Source: Methylobacterium sp. NEAU K (GTDB lineage: Bacteria; Pseudomonadota; Alphaproteobacteria; Rhizobiales; Beijerinckiaceae). From it: DNA of 64,000 nt. The notes beneath the pieces are model-generated. The model searched no databases and had not been told where the DNA came from. It saw only the letters and a list, made by a program, of their open reading frames with translations. Position numbers and translations under genes: made by a program. The stretch spans positions 26,773 through 90,772 of the forward strand of contig NZ_JAUYZJ010000024.1 of the NCBI RefSeq assembly GCF_030700285.1. The letters are read 5' to 3'. Within the stretch, counting starts at the first letter, position 1. Each line of letters begins with the position of its first letter. Positions 17,495-25,643 of the stretch are shown one piece after another.

Positions 17495-17584
17495 TGCCTG
17501 CCCATCCCGTCTCGCGGCCGAAGCCTTGCAACCGCCGGCCGCGGATGTTGAAGGCTTCGACCATCGACGCAGGATGGTGAAGCC

Positions 17585-18316
17585 TTGGTAAACGCGCCCC
17601 GTCTCACGGTCTCGCCGCACGCCTTCCCGAAGCGCCCCGGCTCCGATCCGGTCGCGGGCCCGGTTTCCTGGCGCGTGAGCGACACGCCCGTGGGCTACGC
17701 GGAGGCGGTCGCCTGGATGGAGGCGCGCGCGGAGCGGATCGCCCGGGGGGCAGCCCCCGAATGCGTCTGGCTGCTGGAGCATCCGGCGCTCTACACGGCG
17801 GGGACGTCCGCGCGGCCGGAGGATCTCGTGGCGCCGGACCGCTTCCCGGTCCACGCCACGGGCCGGGGCGGCCAGTATACCTATCACGGGCCCGGCCAGC
17901 GGGTCGCCTACGTGATGCTCGATCTCGACCGGCGCAGCCGTGACCTGCGCGCCTATGTGGCGAGCCTGGAGGCGTGGCTGATCGGGACGCTCGCCGCCTT
18001 CAACGTCCGCGCCGAGCGCCGCGAGGACCGGGTCGGCGTCTGGGTGCGCCGCCCCGAGAAGGGCGAAGGCGTCGAGGACAAGATCGCGGCCATCGGCATC
18101 CGGGTGCGCCGCTGGGTCAGCTTCCACGGCATCAGCCTGAACGTCGAGCCGGACCTGTCGCACTTCTCCGGAATCGTCCCCTGCGGCGTGCGCCAACATG
18201 GGGTGACGAGCCTCGTCGATCTCGGCCTGCCGGTCAGCATGGCGGAGGTCGACATGCAGCTGCGCGCCGCGTTCGAGGCGATCTTCGGGCAGACGGCGAT
18301 CGAAGCGGCGGAGTAG
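17585..18316 (+). CDS. lipB: lipoyl(octanoyl) transferase
   Basis: A protein of about 243 residues that moves octanoyl from acyl carrier protein to lipoyl-dependent enzymes in the cytosol. Signatures are RGGQYTYHGPGQRVAYVMLD, the catalytic Lys in DKIAAIGIRVRRW and the catalytic Cys in IVPCGVRQHGVTSL. The start is uncertain: TTG at 17585 keeps the N-terminal strand needed for the fold, while the first in-frame GTG (17675) would cut into it. It ends 10 bases before the convergent porin gene. Confidence 0.93.
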   Translation: MVNAPRLTVSPHAFPKRPGSDPVAGPVSWRVSDTPVGYAEAVAWMEARAERIARGAAPECVWLLEHPALYTAGTSARPEDLVAPDRFPVHATGRGGQYTYHGPGQRVAYVMLDLDRRSRDLRAYVASLEAWLIGTLAAFNVRAERREDRVGVWVRRPEKGEGVEDKIAAIGIRVRRWVSFHGISLNVEPDLSHFSGIVPCGVRQHGVTSLVDLGLPVSMAEVDMQLRAAFEAIFGQTAIEAAE

Positions 18317-18326
18317 CCGCGTCCGA

Positions 18327-20441
18327 TCAGAAATCCGCGTGGAGCCGCGACGCGAAGAAGTGGGCCGGCCCGCGGTCGCGGTTGTAGCCGGGGTTGCTCA
18401 GGAACTGGTAGTCGAAGGTCAAGGTCAGGAATTTCGTGAGGTTCAGGGCGTAATAGGTCTCCAGCGCGCGCTCGGTGCCGTAGTTGAGCCGCCCGTCCCC
18501 GATCAGCAGGCCGTAGAAGCCTGCCGCGAAGGCGGCGCGATGTGAGGGCGAGAGCCCGTTCATCGCCGCGCCGACGCCGATCGTGTCGTCCGGGCGGTCC
18601 CAGGCCTTGCCCTTCAGGGACAGGCCCCCGGAGAAGCTCTGGTCGATGTCGGTGAAGGAGATGTTCTCCGTGCGGCCGTCGTTCAGGCTGGCCCGGGCGA
18701 ACAGCCCGAGTTCGGGCGTCAGACCCTGCTCCAGGTTGATGTAGCCGCCGGTCTTGCGGCGGGGGCGCCGGGTCGCCGCGGCCGCGTCGTTGACGTCGCC
18801 GAACAAGCCGAACTGCGTGAGCGTGACGACCTCGCGGTTGCTGGCCGAGACGCCGACATTCGAGAACAGCCCGAAGCGCAGCTTGCCCGGCTGGTCGAGG
18901 CCCGGCAGGATGTAGCGTTGCTCGAACTCGGCGTTCAGCCCCGCGCGCCGGAACACCCGCGGGTCGAGCACGTCGCTCGACGGCTCCTTGGGGACCTGCG
19001 TGTAGGCGGCGCGGATCGCGAAGTCCGGCCGGTTGTACTCGGCATAGACACCCTGCGTGAAGCCCGGGAGGTTGGCCGGGAAGTCCCAGGCCGAGGAGCC
19101 CCAGAGCGACCAGTTGAAGAAGTCGACCCGCGGGTCGTGCGCGTAGATGTTGCCGTCGAAGAAATCGCCGAGTGCGAACTTGCCGGCGATCAGCGTGATC
19201 CGTTCCGCGGCATAGCGGGTGGCCACCTGGTTCGGCCCGTCCGGTACCTCGACGGTCTCGCCGCCGAGATTGATCGTCTGCTTCACGTAGTAGCGGTTCG
19301 AGCGCAGCTTCGGGAACGAGGCGCCCGCTTTCTGCGCCTCGCCGTTGACGAAGCCGGCGACGCCCAGCGTGCGCGACAGGCCGAAGCCCTGGCTGAACTC
19401 GGGGTTGTAGTACAGCTCGGTGCTGTCGGTGAGCTTGAATCCGAGGAAGATCGTGGCCGTCGTGGTCTGCCGGGCCTGGTACGGGAGCAGGCTCTGCGCG
19501 CCCGCGTAGGGTGAGCGGAAGCCCGGCACGCCCTGGGCGATCAGGGTCGTCTGCCCGTGCAGCGAGAATCGCCCGGTATCGCCGTTGTCGGGATCGTGGG
19601 GGGCTGCCTCGTACGGGTCGGGCGGCACAGTCAGGTCGCCCGGGAACCACATCAGCCGCGCGAACAGCTGGTTCGACGTGAAGCTCGCCCGGGTCGTGAC
19701 CGGGCCGCCAGCGTCTCCCGGTACGGTGCCCAGCGGGAAGCGCCGGCTGCCGCCGAGATCGAGGTAGCGATAGTCGATCCCCAGCGCGAGGCTGTCGGTG
19801 ATCGCGTATTGCACGCCCGCGCCGAGGGTGAAGCCGAGATAGCCGAGTTCGCGCCGCGCCGTGTTCTGCCCGCCCGCGTCGAGATCCGGATAGGTCGCCA
19901 GGAAGCGCGCGTCGGCGCCCGCGAGCCCGAAGGTGCCGTAGATCAGATACCGGTCGAAGCTATAGCCGAGCCGGGCCCGCAGCGTGCCGTACAGGTCCGT
20001 CTTGGCGCGGACGAGGTTGAAGACCGGGTCGGCATCCACGTAGCCGAAGCCCGCGATGGTCGACGGGACCGGCCGCTTCAGGTTCGCCGCGTCGAGGCTG
20101 GCCTCGACGCCGTAGACCCACGGGCCAGCCTGCCAGTTCCAGCCGCCGAAGACGCCGCCGACCGCCGTGGTGGCGTTCCGCCCCTGATCGCTGCGGCCTG
20201 TGGAGTCGCCGCTCCTGAAGGCCGGGATCGAGCGGGCGCCGATCATGGTCGGCCCGAAATTGTAGGCGCCGTAGGATCCGCCCGCGCTGCCCTGGAGGCC
20301 GACATAGCCGCCCGACCAGTCGGTGTAGGCGGGACTCTCCGCCGCAGGCCGCTGCGCAGCGAGGTCGGCCGCCCCTGCCGGGACGGGCACGATCAGCACG
20401 AGGGCCGCGGCGCGGATCAAGGATACGGAGCGGGTCGTCAT
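18327..20441 (-). CDS. two-part outer-membrane porin: OmpA/Omp25-like barrel fused to OprB-like carbohydrate porin
   Basis: A 704-residue exported protein with signal peptide (LIRAAALVLIVPVPAGAA). Residues about 25-280 look like an eight-stranded Omp25/OmpW-type barrel (DWSGGYVGLQGSAGGSYGA, then LRARLGYSFDRYLIYGTFGL and GAGVQYAITDSLALGIDYRY). Residues about 290-704 look like an OprB carbohydrate-selective porin (FSLHGQTTLIAQG, LYYNPEFSQGFGLSRTLG, KFALGDFFDGN) and end in a terminal Phe (LHADF), the usual barrel-assembly signal. The ATG 20441 was chosen over 20465 because it begins the signal peptide. A perfect palindrome lies just upstream. Confidence 0.8.
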   Translation of the reverse strand: MTTRSVSLIRAAALVLIVPVPAGAADLAAQRPAAESPAYTDWSGGYVGLQGSAGGSYGAYNFGPTMIGARSIPAFRSGDSTGRSDQGRNATTAVGGVFGGWNWQAGPWVYGVEASLDAANLKRPVPSTIAGFGYVDADPVFNLVRAKTDLYGTLRARLGYSFDRYLIYGTFGLAGADARFLATYPDLDAGGQNTARRELGYLGFTLGAGVQYAITDSLALGIDYRYLDLGGSRRFPLGTVPGDAGGPVTTRASFTSNQLFARLMWFPGDLTVPPDPYEAAPHDPDNGDTGRFSLHGQTTLIAQGVPGFRSPYAGAQSLLPYQARQTTTATIFLGFKLTDSTELYYNPEFSQGFGLSRTLGVAGFVNGEAQKAGASFPKLRSNRYYVKQTINLGGETVEVPDGPNQVATRYAAERITLIAGKFALGDFFDGNIYAHDPRVDFFNWSLWGSSAWDFPANLPGFTQGVYAEYNRPDFAIRAAYTQVPKEPSSDVLDPRVFRRAGLNAEFEQRYILPGLDQPGKLRFGLFSNVGVSASNREVVTLTQFGLFGDVNDAAAATRRPRRKTGGYINLEQGLTPELGLFARASLNDGRTENISFTDIDQSFSGGLSLKGKAWDRPDDTIGVGAAMNGLSPSHRAAFAAGFYGLLIGDGRLNYGTERALETYYALNLTKFLTLTFDYQFLSNPGYNRDRGPAHFFASRLHADF

Positions 20442-20457
20442 GGAACTCGCGGCAAAA

Positions 20458-20473
20458 TATAGCACTTGCTATA
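20458..20473. promoter_or_regulatory. perfect 16-bp palindrome, candidate operator of the porin gene
   Basis: TATAGCA-CT-TGCTATA is a perfect inverted repeat, 17 bases upstream of the porin start codon and overlapping where its promoter or leader should be. It resembles a dimeric repressor site. The cognate regulator is unknown. Confidence 0.5.
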
Positions 20474-20716
20474 ACGGCATCTTCGGTCACACAAGCCGCA
20501 TGCGGGGCTTCGAACACGGGCCGCACCGGATTTTACGTGCTGCGCCGCATTGTCGGATCCATGGATGGCAGCGACGTGACGATCCCGACATTCCGTAGTT
20601 GGTCAAGATCCACACGGCCACAGCAGTGAGAAGATCGTCGTTGCACCTATGCCGGACTGCGAAGATCTCAAATAAAGGCGAAGAACTATCACTCATCGTC
20701 GCCGTAATGGGCGCAG

Positions 20717-20732
20717 ATTAGAATTATTATGA
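20717..20732. promoter_or_regulatory. candidate iron-control element upstream of the ftr operon
   Basis: The sequence ATTAGAATTATTATGA is close to the Irr-box (ICE) consensus of alphaproteobacteria, a TTTAGAA/TTCTAAA inverted repeat, with one half intact and the other degenerate. It lies about 50 bases before the first gene of the iron-uptake operon, as expected for iron regulation. The match is by eye. Confidence 0.35.
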
Positions 20733-20779
20733 TTTGACTATCGTCCGATGGCCTCTTTGAACTTCGCGCGGAGAGGTTT

Positions 20780-21355
20780 ATGTGCGGAATCATGCGCGCT
20801 CAGACCACCTTTCCGCTTCTCCGCTGCCTAGCCGCGGCTGCCCTTCTCGGGGCTGCGAATGCCGCCGCGGCCAAGGAGGTGCCGATCGGCCCGCACGTGA
20901 CGCAGAACGGCCTGGAGGTCGCCGCCGTCTATCTCCAGCCGATCGAGATGGATCCGCCCGGCATGATGCGGGCCGCCGCGCAGTCGGACCTGCATCTCGA
21001 GACGGATATCCGCGCAGCCAAGGACAACCGCAACGGCTTCGCGGAGGGCGACTGGGTGCCGGCGCTCGATGTCCGATTCGAGGCGGTGAAGCTCGACGGC
21101 GACAAGCCTACGGATCAGAAGGTGTCGGGGATGCTGATGCCGATGGTGGCCAACGACGGACCGCATTACGGCGACAACGTCAAGCTGTTCGGTCCCGGCC
21201 GCTACCGCCTCAAGGTGATGGTTGCGCCGCCCGGCAAGGACAGCCATTTCGGCCGCCACGTCGACAAGGAGACGGGCGTCGGCCCGTGGTTCGAGCCCTT
21301 CGACGTGACCCAGGATTTCACCTTCGCGGGCGTCGGCAAGAAGGGCGCCTACTGA
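20780..21355 (+). CDS. ftrA: P19/FtrA periplasmic iron-uptake protein
   Basis: A 191-residue exported protein (signal peptide ending AAAA-K). It belongs to the P19/FtrA family, a copper-binding periplasmic dimer in FTR1-type ferrous-iron import. Metal ligands are visible in DLHLETD (His, Glu), the MLMPM and DGPHYGDNV segments, and FGRHVDKETG. The start has GGAGAGG 3-6 bases upstream; a second ATG at 20792 is possible. First gene of a four-gene operon, with a candidate iron box upstream. Confidence 0.9.
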   Translation: MCGIMRAQTTFPLLRCLAAAALLGAANAAAAKEVPIGPHVTQNGLEVAAVYLQPIEMDPPGMMRAAAQSDLHLETDIRAAKDNRNGFAEGDWVPALDVRFEAVKLDGDKPTDQKVSGMLMPMVANDGPHYGDNVKLFGPGRYRLKVMVAPPGKDSHFGRHVDKETGVGPWFEPFDVTQDFTFAGVGKKGAY

Positions 21356-21377
21356 CCACCGAGCCTAGGGGATATCC

Positions 21378-21725
21378 GTGTCACGATCGTCGCGTTCCGC
21401 CCGCCTCGCCGCCGCCGCGCTCCTCGCCGCGTCCTGCACGGCGTCGTCCGCCCGTGCGGACGACATGCCGGTGATCAAGGTCGAGATTCGGGACGGGGTC
21501 ATCCTCCCGGCGACCATCGAGGTGCCGGCCAACACCCGGTTCAAGCTGGAGATCTCGAATACCGGCCAGTCCCCGGCCGAGTTCGAGAGCGTGGAACTCA
21601 AGCGCGAGAAATCGCTCGCCGCGGGCGCGACCTCGGCGATCGTGTTCCGCACCCTCGATCCGGGCACCTACCAGGTGTTCGACGACTTCCATCCCGAGGC
21701 GAAGGCCACCCTGGTGGCCAAATGA
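21378..21725 (+). CDS. ftrB: FtrB cupredoxin-like periplasmic protein
   Basis: A 115-residue exported protein starting at GTG. The signal peptide ends near SSARA, followed by a single cupredoxin-like domain (IKVEIRDGVILPATIEVPAN, LEISNTGQSPAEFES, FDDFHPEAKATLVAK). In Brucella and Bordetella FtrB oxidises Fe2+ together with FtrA before permease entry. The classical type 1 copper Cys is absent, as usual for this subfamily. 22 bases after ftrA. Confidence 0.85.
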   Translation: MSRSSRSARLAAAALLAASCTASSARADDMPVIKVEIRDGVILPATIEVPANTRFKLEISNTGQSPAEFESVELKREKSLAAGATSAIVFRTLDPGTYQVFDDFHPEAKATLVAK

Positions 21726-21732
21726 GCGCGTC

Positions 21733-23157
21733 ATGACGGTGGCCGCCCCCGCCCTCTCCCTCGCCAGCGTCCCCTCCCGCCGGGACATACTGGACACGCG
21801 CCTCGCCCGCTTCGGGGACTGGCTGCGCCGGCACGGCTGGATGATCCGCGCGGTGCAGTGGGTGATCGTCGCCGTCTACGCGGTTCTGGTGATCGTGCCG
21901 GCGCTGCTGCCGCTCCCGGACAACGCCGCCCATATCTGGAACAACCTGACATTGGCCGCCCAGTTCGCGTTCTGGGGTATCTGGTGGCCGTTCGTGCTCG
22001 TGAGCATGGTGCTGGTCGGCCGGGCCTGGTGCGGGATTCTCTGCCCCGAGGGGGCGCTCAGCGAATTCGCGAGCCGCTGGAGCCGCGGCTACGCGGTGCC
22101 GCGCTGGATCACCTGGCAGGGCTGGCCGTTCGTGGCGTTTGCCGGCACCACGGTCTACGGGCAGATGACCAGCGTCTACGGCTACCCGAAGCCGGTGCTC
22201 GCCGTGCTGGGCGGCTCGACGGTCGCGGCGATCGCCGTCGGCCTGCTCTACGGGCGCAACAAGCGGGTCTGGTGCCGTTATCTCTGCCCGGTCAACGGCG
22301 TCTTCGCGGTCCTCTCGAAGCTCGCCCCGGTGAGCTTCCAGGTCGACCGTGCCGGCTGGGCCGCCTCGCCACGGCCCACGCGGGGCACCGAGCACTTCAA
22401 CTGCGCCCCCCTCGTACCGGTGAAGACCATGCGCGGCGCGGGCGCCTGCCACATGTGCGGGCGCTGCAGCGGCCATCGCGGCGCGGTACGCCTCGCCCTG
22501 CGCTCGCCCAATCACGAGATCGTGCACGTGGCCGGCGACGAGCCGAGCCTCGACCAGACCGCGCTGATCCTGTTCGGCATGCTGGCCCTGGCGGTGGGTG
22601 CCTTCCAATGGTCGTCGAGCCCCTGGTACGTCGATGCCAAGCAATGGGCCGCCACCTGGCTGATCGAGCACGGGGTGACGTGGCCGCTGGAGACCTCCGC
22701 GCCGTGGTTCGTGCTGACGAACTACCCCGACCACAGCGACGTGATGACGCTCCTCGACGGCACGCTGCTCCTGGCCTACATCGGTGCCGCGACGGTCCTC
22801 CTCGGGTTCGTCCTGTCGGGGATCGTGGCGCTCGCGACGCTGGCCGCCGGAAGCTGGTCGCGCCGCCGCTTCCACCATCTGACGCAGACGCTGATCCCGG
22901 TGGCGGGGTGCGGCGTGTTTCTTGGACTCTCGGCGCTGACCGTCACGTTCCTGCGCGGCGACGGCATCATCATCCCGTACGTCTCGGAGATCCGCGCGGC
23001 CCTGCTGGCCGGGGCGAGTCTGTGGAGCGTGTGGCTCGCTTGGCGCGTCGCCGGCCTCGGCGCGCGCGGCCTCCGGCGGGCGGGGGCCACGGCCTGCATC
23101 GCCTGCGCGGTGGCCCTCTCGGTCGCCAACTGGGTGCTCCTGTTCTGGATCTGGTAG
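21733..23157 (+). CDS. ftrD: FtrD polyferredoxin-type membrane protein
   Basis: A 474-residue inner-membrane protein with several helices and 4Fe-4S motifs: WCGILCPEG, WCRYLCPVNG and CHMCGRCSGH. In the Ftr system FtrD is thought to accept electrons released when FtrB oxidises Fe2+. It follows ftrB by 7 bases. In Brucella it comes after the permease gene, here before it. Confidence 0.87.
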   Translation: MTVAAPALSLASVPSRRDILDTRLARFGDWLRRHGWMIRAVQWVIVAVYAVLVIVPALLPLPDNAAHIWNNLTLAAQFAFWGIWWPFVLVSMVLVGRAWCGILCPEGALSEFASRWSRGYAVPRWITWQGWPFVAFAGTTVYGQMTSVYGYPKPVLAVLGGSTVAAIAVGLLYGRNKRVWCRYLCPVNGVFAVLSKLAPVSFQVDRAGWAASPRPTRGTEHFNCAPLVPVKTMRGAGACHMCGRCSGHRGAVRLALRSPNHEIVHVAGDEPSLDQTALILFGMLALAVGAFQWSSSPWYVDAKQWAATWLIEHGVTWPLETSAPWFVLTNYPDHSDVMTLLDGTLLLAYIGAATVLLGFVLSGIVALATLAAGSWSRRRFHHLTQTLIPVAGCGVFLGLSALTVTFLRGDGIIIPYVSEIRAALLAGASLWSVWLAWRVAGLGARGLRRAGATACIACAVALSVANWVLLFWIW

Positions 23158-23187
23158 CGCGGTCCGCGCGCAACTGAGGAGAACGCC

Positions 23188-24012
23188 ATGATCGGCGCCT
23201 TCGTCATCGCCTTCCGCGAAGTCATCGAGGCGGGCCTCATCATCTCGATCGTGCTGGCGGCCACCCGCGGCATCCCGGGGCGGATGCGCTGGGTCCTGCT
23301 CGGCGTCGCGGGCGGGCTGGCCGGTGCCAGCCTGGTGGCCCTGTTCGCGGAAAAGATCTCCGACGCCTTCGAGGGCAACGGGCAGGACATCCTGAACGCC
23401 GCGGTGCTCATCGTCGCGGTCCTTCTCCTCGTCTGGCACAACACCTGGATGAGCAAGCACGGGAAGGAACTCGCGGGCGAATTGCGTGCGGCCGGCGCGG
23501 CGGTGCGCTCGGGCGAGCGCGAGGCGGCGGCGCTCTCGATCGTCGTCGGTGCCGCGATCCTGCGCGAGGGTGCGGAGCTGGTGCTGTTCCTGTACGGCCT
23601 CGTGGCCTCCGGCACCTCGGGCGCGGATATCCAGTTCGGCGCCTTCGCGGGGATCGGGGCGGGCGTGCTGCTCTCCGCGGTGACCTATTTCGGCCTCGCC
23701 TCGATTCCGAGCCGCTACGTGTTCTCGATCACGAGCGCGCTGATCATCTTCCTGGCCGCCGGGCTGGCCGCGCAGGCCGCCCAGTTCCTGGCCAATGCCG
23801 GAATCGTGGACGTGCTCGGCCACACGCTCTGGAACAGCTCGGGCGTGATCCCCGAGAATTCCTGGCCGGGCCGGGTGCTCCACGCCCTCGTGGGCTACAC
23901 CGACCGGCCCACCGCCCTGCAGGGGCTCGTCTACCTCGCTACCATCGCCGTCATGGTCGGTCTGATGCAGTGGAGCGCCGCCGACAAGCGCCGGGCCATG
24001 CGGACGGCCTGA
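23188..24012 (+). CDS. ftrC: FTR1-family iron permease
   Basis: A 274-residue inner-membrane protein with about seven helices and both REXXE iron-passage motifs of FTR1/EfeU: REVIE (in FREVIEAGLI) and REGAE (in LREGAELVLF). It imports iron after periplasmic oxidation by FtrA/FtrB. Last gene of the operon, 30 bases after ftrD. A good AGGAG lies upstream of its ATG. Confidence 0.93.
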   Translation: MIGAFVIAFREVIEAGLIISIVLAATRGIPGRMRWVLLGVAGGLAGASLVALFAEKISDAFEGNGQDILNAAVLIVAVLLLVWHNTWMSKHGKELAGELRAAGAAVRSGEREAAALSIVVGAAILREGAELVLFLYGLVASGTSGADIQFGAFAGIGAGVLLSAVTYFGLASIPSRYVFSITSALIIFLAAGLAAQAAQFLANAGIVDVLGHTLWNSSGVIPENSWPGRVLHALVGYTDRPTALQGLVYLATIAVMVGLMQWSAADKRRAMRTA

Positions 24013-24115
24013 GGCCTGCCCGTCCGGCGGCCCCGCCGAGGCTTCGTCCGTTCGAGAAGGGTATCGGGGCGCGGGTGGTCTGCGTAAAACCACAGGTTGC
24101 GCCTGCGATATCCGC

Positions 24116-24961
24116 TCACGCGCCGGTGGCGACCGGCCGCGCGGGGTCGGCGCCCCATTCCGACCAGGAGCCGTCGTAGAGGCTGCGGGCCGGCCGGCCC
24201 ATGGTCTCCAGCGCCAGCGCGATGATGGCCGCGGTCACGCCCGAGCCGCAGGTGGTCACGATCGGCCTGTCGGGATCGATGCCGCTCTCCGCGAACAGGC
24301 TCTCCAACTCAGCCGGGTTCTTCAGGCGACCGTCCCGCTGAAGGGCCGCGTAGTGGAGGTTGTGGGCTCCGGGCATGTGCCCCGGCCGCACGCCGGGACG
24401 CGGCTCAGGCTCCTCGCCGCGGAAGCGAGTCGGAGAGCGCGCATCGACCACCTGGGCCGAGCCGGTCTCCAGGGCCCGGGCGACGTCGTCCGCATCCGCA
24501 ATCGCGCCGTGGTCGAGGCGGGCGGTGAAGTGGCGCCGCTCACGCGGGCGCGGGTCGCCCTCCTCGGTGGCGTAGCCGGCGGCGATCCAGGCGGGTAGGC
24601 CGCCGTCCAGCACCAGCGCGTCGCGCACCCCGAAGGTCTTGAGCATCCACCAGACCCGCGGGGCCGAGAACAGGCCCTGGCCGTCGTAGACCACGATCTG
24701 CATGCCGTCGCCGATACCCAGCGCGCGCATCCGCGAGGCGAACACGTCGGAGCGCGGCAGCATGTGCGGCAGGCTCGACTCGGTGTCGCTCATGGCGTCG
24801 AGATCGAAGCGCAGCGCGCCGGGGATGTGCGCGGCCCGGAACTCGGCCGCGGCGTCGCGGCCGGCGGCCGGCAGGTACCAGGAGGCGTCGAGCACCACGA
24901 TGTCGGGAGCATCGAGACGGTCGTGCAGCCATTCGGGTGTCACGAGGGGCGCGTTGGCCAT
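24116..24961 (-). CDS. sseA: 3-mercaptopyruvate/thiosulfate sulfurtransferase
   Basis: A 281-residue tandem-rhodanese enzyme. The N-terminal inactive rhodanese domain spans about 8-130 and the active domain about 155-275. The active-site loop is CGSGVTA, the form seen in 3-mercaptopyruvate sulfurtransferases. It transfers sulfane sulfur to thiols or cyanide in the cytosol. The ATG 24961 was preferred over an upstream one at 25024, which adds 21 residues of non-homologous sequence. Convergent with the ftr operon. Confidence 0.92.
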   Translation of the reverse strand: MANAPLVTPEWLHDRLDAPDIVVLDASWYLPAAGRDAAAEFRAAHIPGALRFDLDAMSDTESSLPHMLPRSDVFASRMRALGIGDGMQIVVYDGQGLFSAPRVWWMLKTFGVRDALVLDGGLPAWIAAGYATEEGDPRPRERRHFTARLDHGAIADADDVARALETGSAQVVDARSPTRFRGEEPEPRPGVRPGHMPGAHNLHYAALQRDGRLKNPAELESLFAESGIDPDRPIVTTCGSGVTAAIIALALETMGRPARSLYDGSWSEWGADPARPVATGA

Positions 24962-25354
24962 GGTCCGGGATCCGGCTCTGTTGGCGAGAGCCCGCACCAA
25001 ACCACAGCCTGGAGCGGGTTGCACGTCCGGGCCGAGGCTCCGGCCAGGCGGTCGGACGGATTCGTCAGGCCCCGTTATGGTCCGTAGTGCCGCGGCAACA
25101 CTGTGGTAAGCTACGCATCCTGCACCGTGCTCCGATGCAGGGAATGCACGCTGGTCTTGTTTTCAACCGCTCTAACCCCAGTTACGACACCATGATGACG
25201 CCAACCGTGCCAGCCGTCGAGGCCGGCATCGGGCTGGTCGCCCCGGATGCCGCTCCGAGAGACGAGAGTCCGAGAGACGCGAGACGGGGCCGCCGCCTGA
25301 GGGGCGGGCGTTCACCCTCCCTCTCTGCCCGGGCGTCCATGCCGACCGTGCAGG
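24962..25354. other. intergenic region between sseA and the GcrA-like gene
   Basis: About 390 bases. I see no gene or terminator. It should carry promoters for both divergent genes. Confidence 0.4.
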
Positions 25355-25612
25355 ATGCCTATTGAGCCGATCAACGCCATGAATCAACTCGTCCGCATGT
25401 CCCAGATCGGCGATGCCGAGACCGTCCAGGAGCCTTCGGCTGAGCTGCGCGTGCCTTTCGCGCAGTCGGGGGCCTTCGTCTGCAAGTACATCATCGGCGA
25501 GCCGAACGACCGCGCGATCTGCTGCGGCGCGCCGGTCTCCGACGGGAAGAGCTGGTGCGCCTTTCACCGCCGGATCGTGTTCGAGCCGACTCGCCCCGGC
25601 CGCATCCGCTGA
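25355..25612 (+). CDS. GcrA C-terminal-like small zinc protein
   Basis: An 85-residue protein whose last 45 residues match the Cys/His-rich end of the cell-cycle regulator GcrA (CKYIIGEPNDRAICCGAP, then SWCAFHRRIVF). In GcrA that segment binds sigma-70, while DNA binding is by the N-terminal helix-turn-helix, which is missing here. It might modulate RNA polymerase without binding DNA. The start is uncertain (25355, 25379 or 25397) and no strong ribosome binding site is seen. Convergent with tadC, 31 bases between stops. Confidence 0.62.
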   Translation: MPIEPINAMNQLVRMSQIGDAETVQEPSAELRVPFAQSGAFVCKYIIGEPNDRAICCGAPVSDGKSWCAFHRRIVFEPTRPGRIR

Positions 25613-25643
25613 GCGTCTGCGCCGAGACCGCCCAATCCGGCCG

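Larger units (their letters stand above)
20442..20779. other. divergent promoter region between porin and iron-uptake operon
   Basis: 338 bases, lower in GC than the flanks, with no gene. It must carry promoters for both transcripts and contains the two candidate operators listed separately. Confidence 0.5.

Noticed and set aside
21598..24093. Very long minus-strand open frame opposite ftrD/ftrC
   Set aside because: His/Arg/Gly-rich shadow of two clear iron-uptake genes, no start signal.
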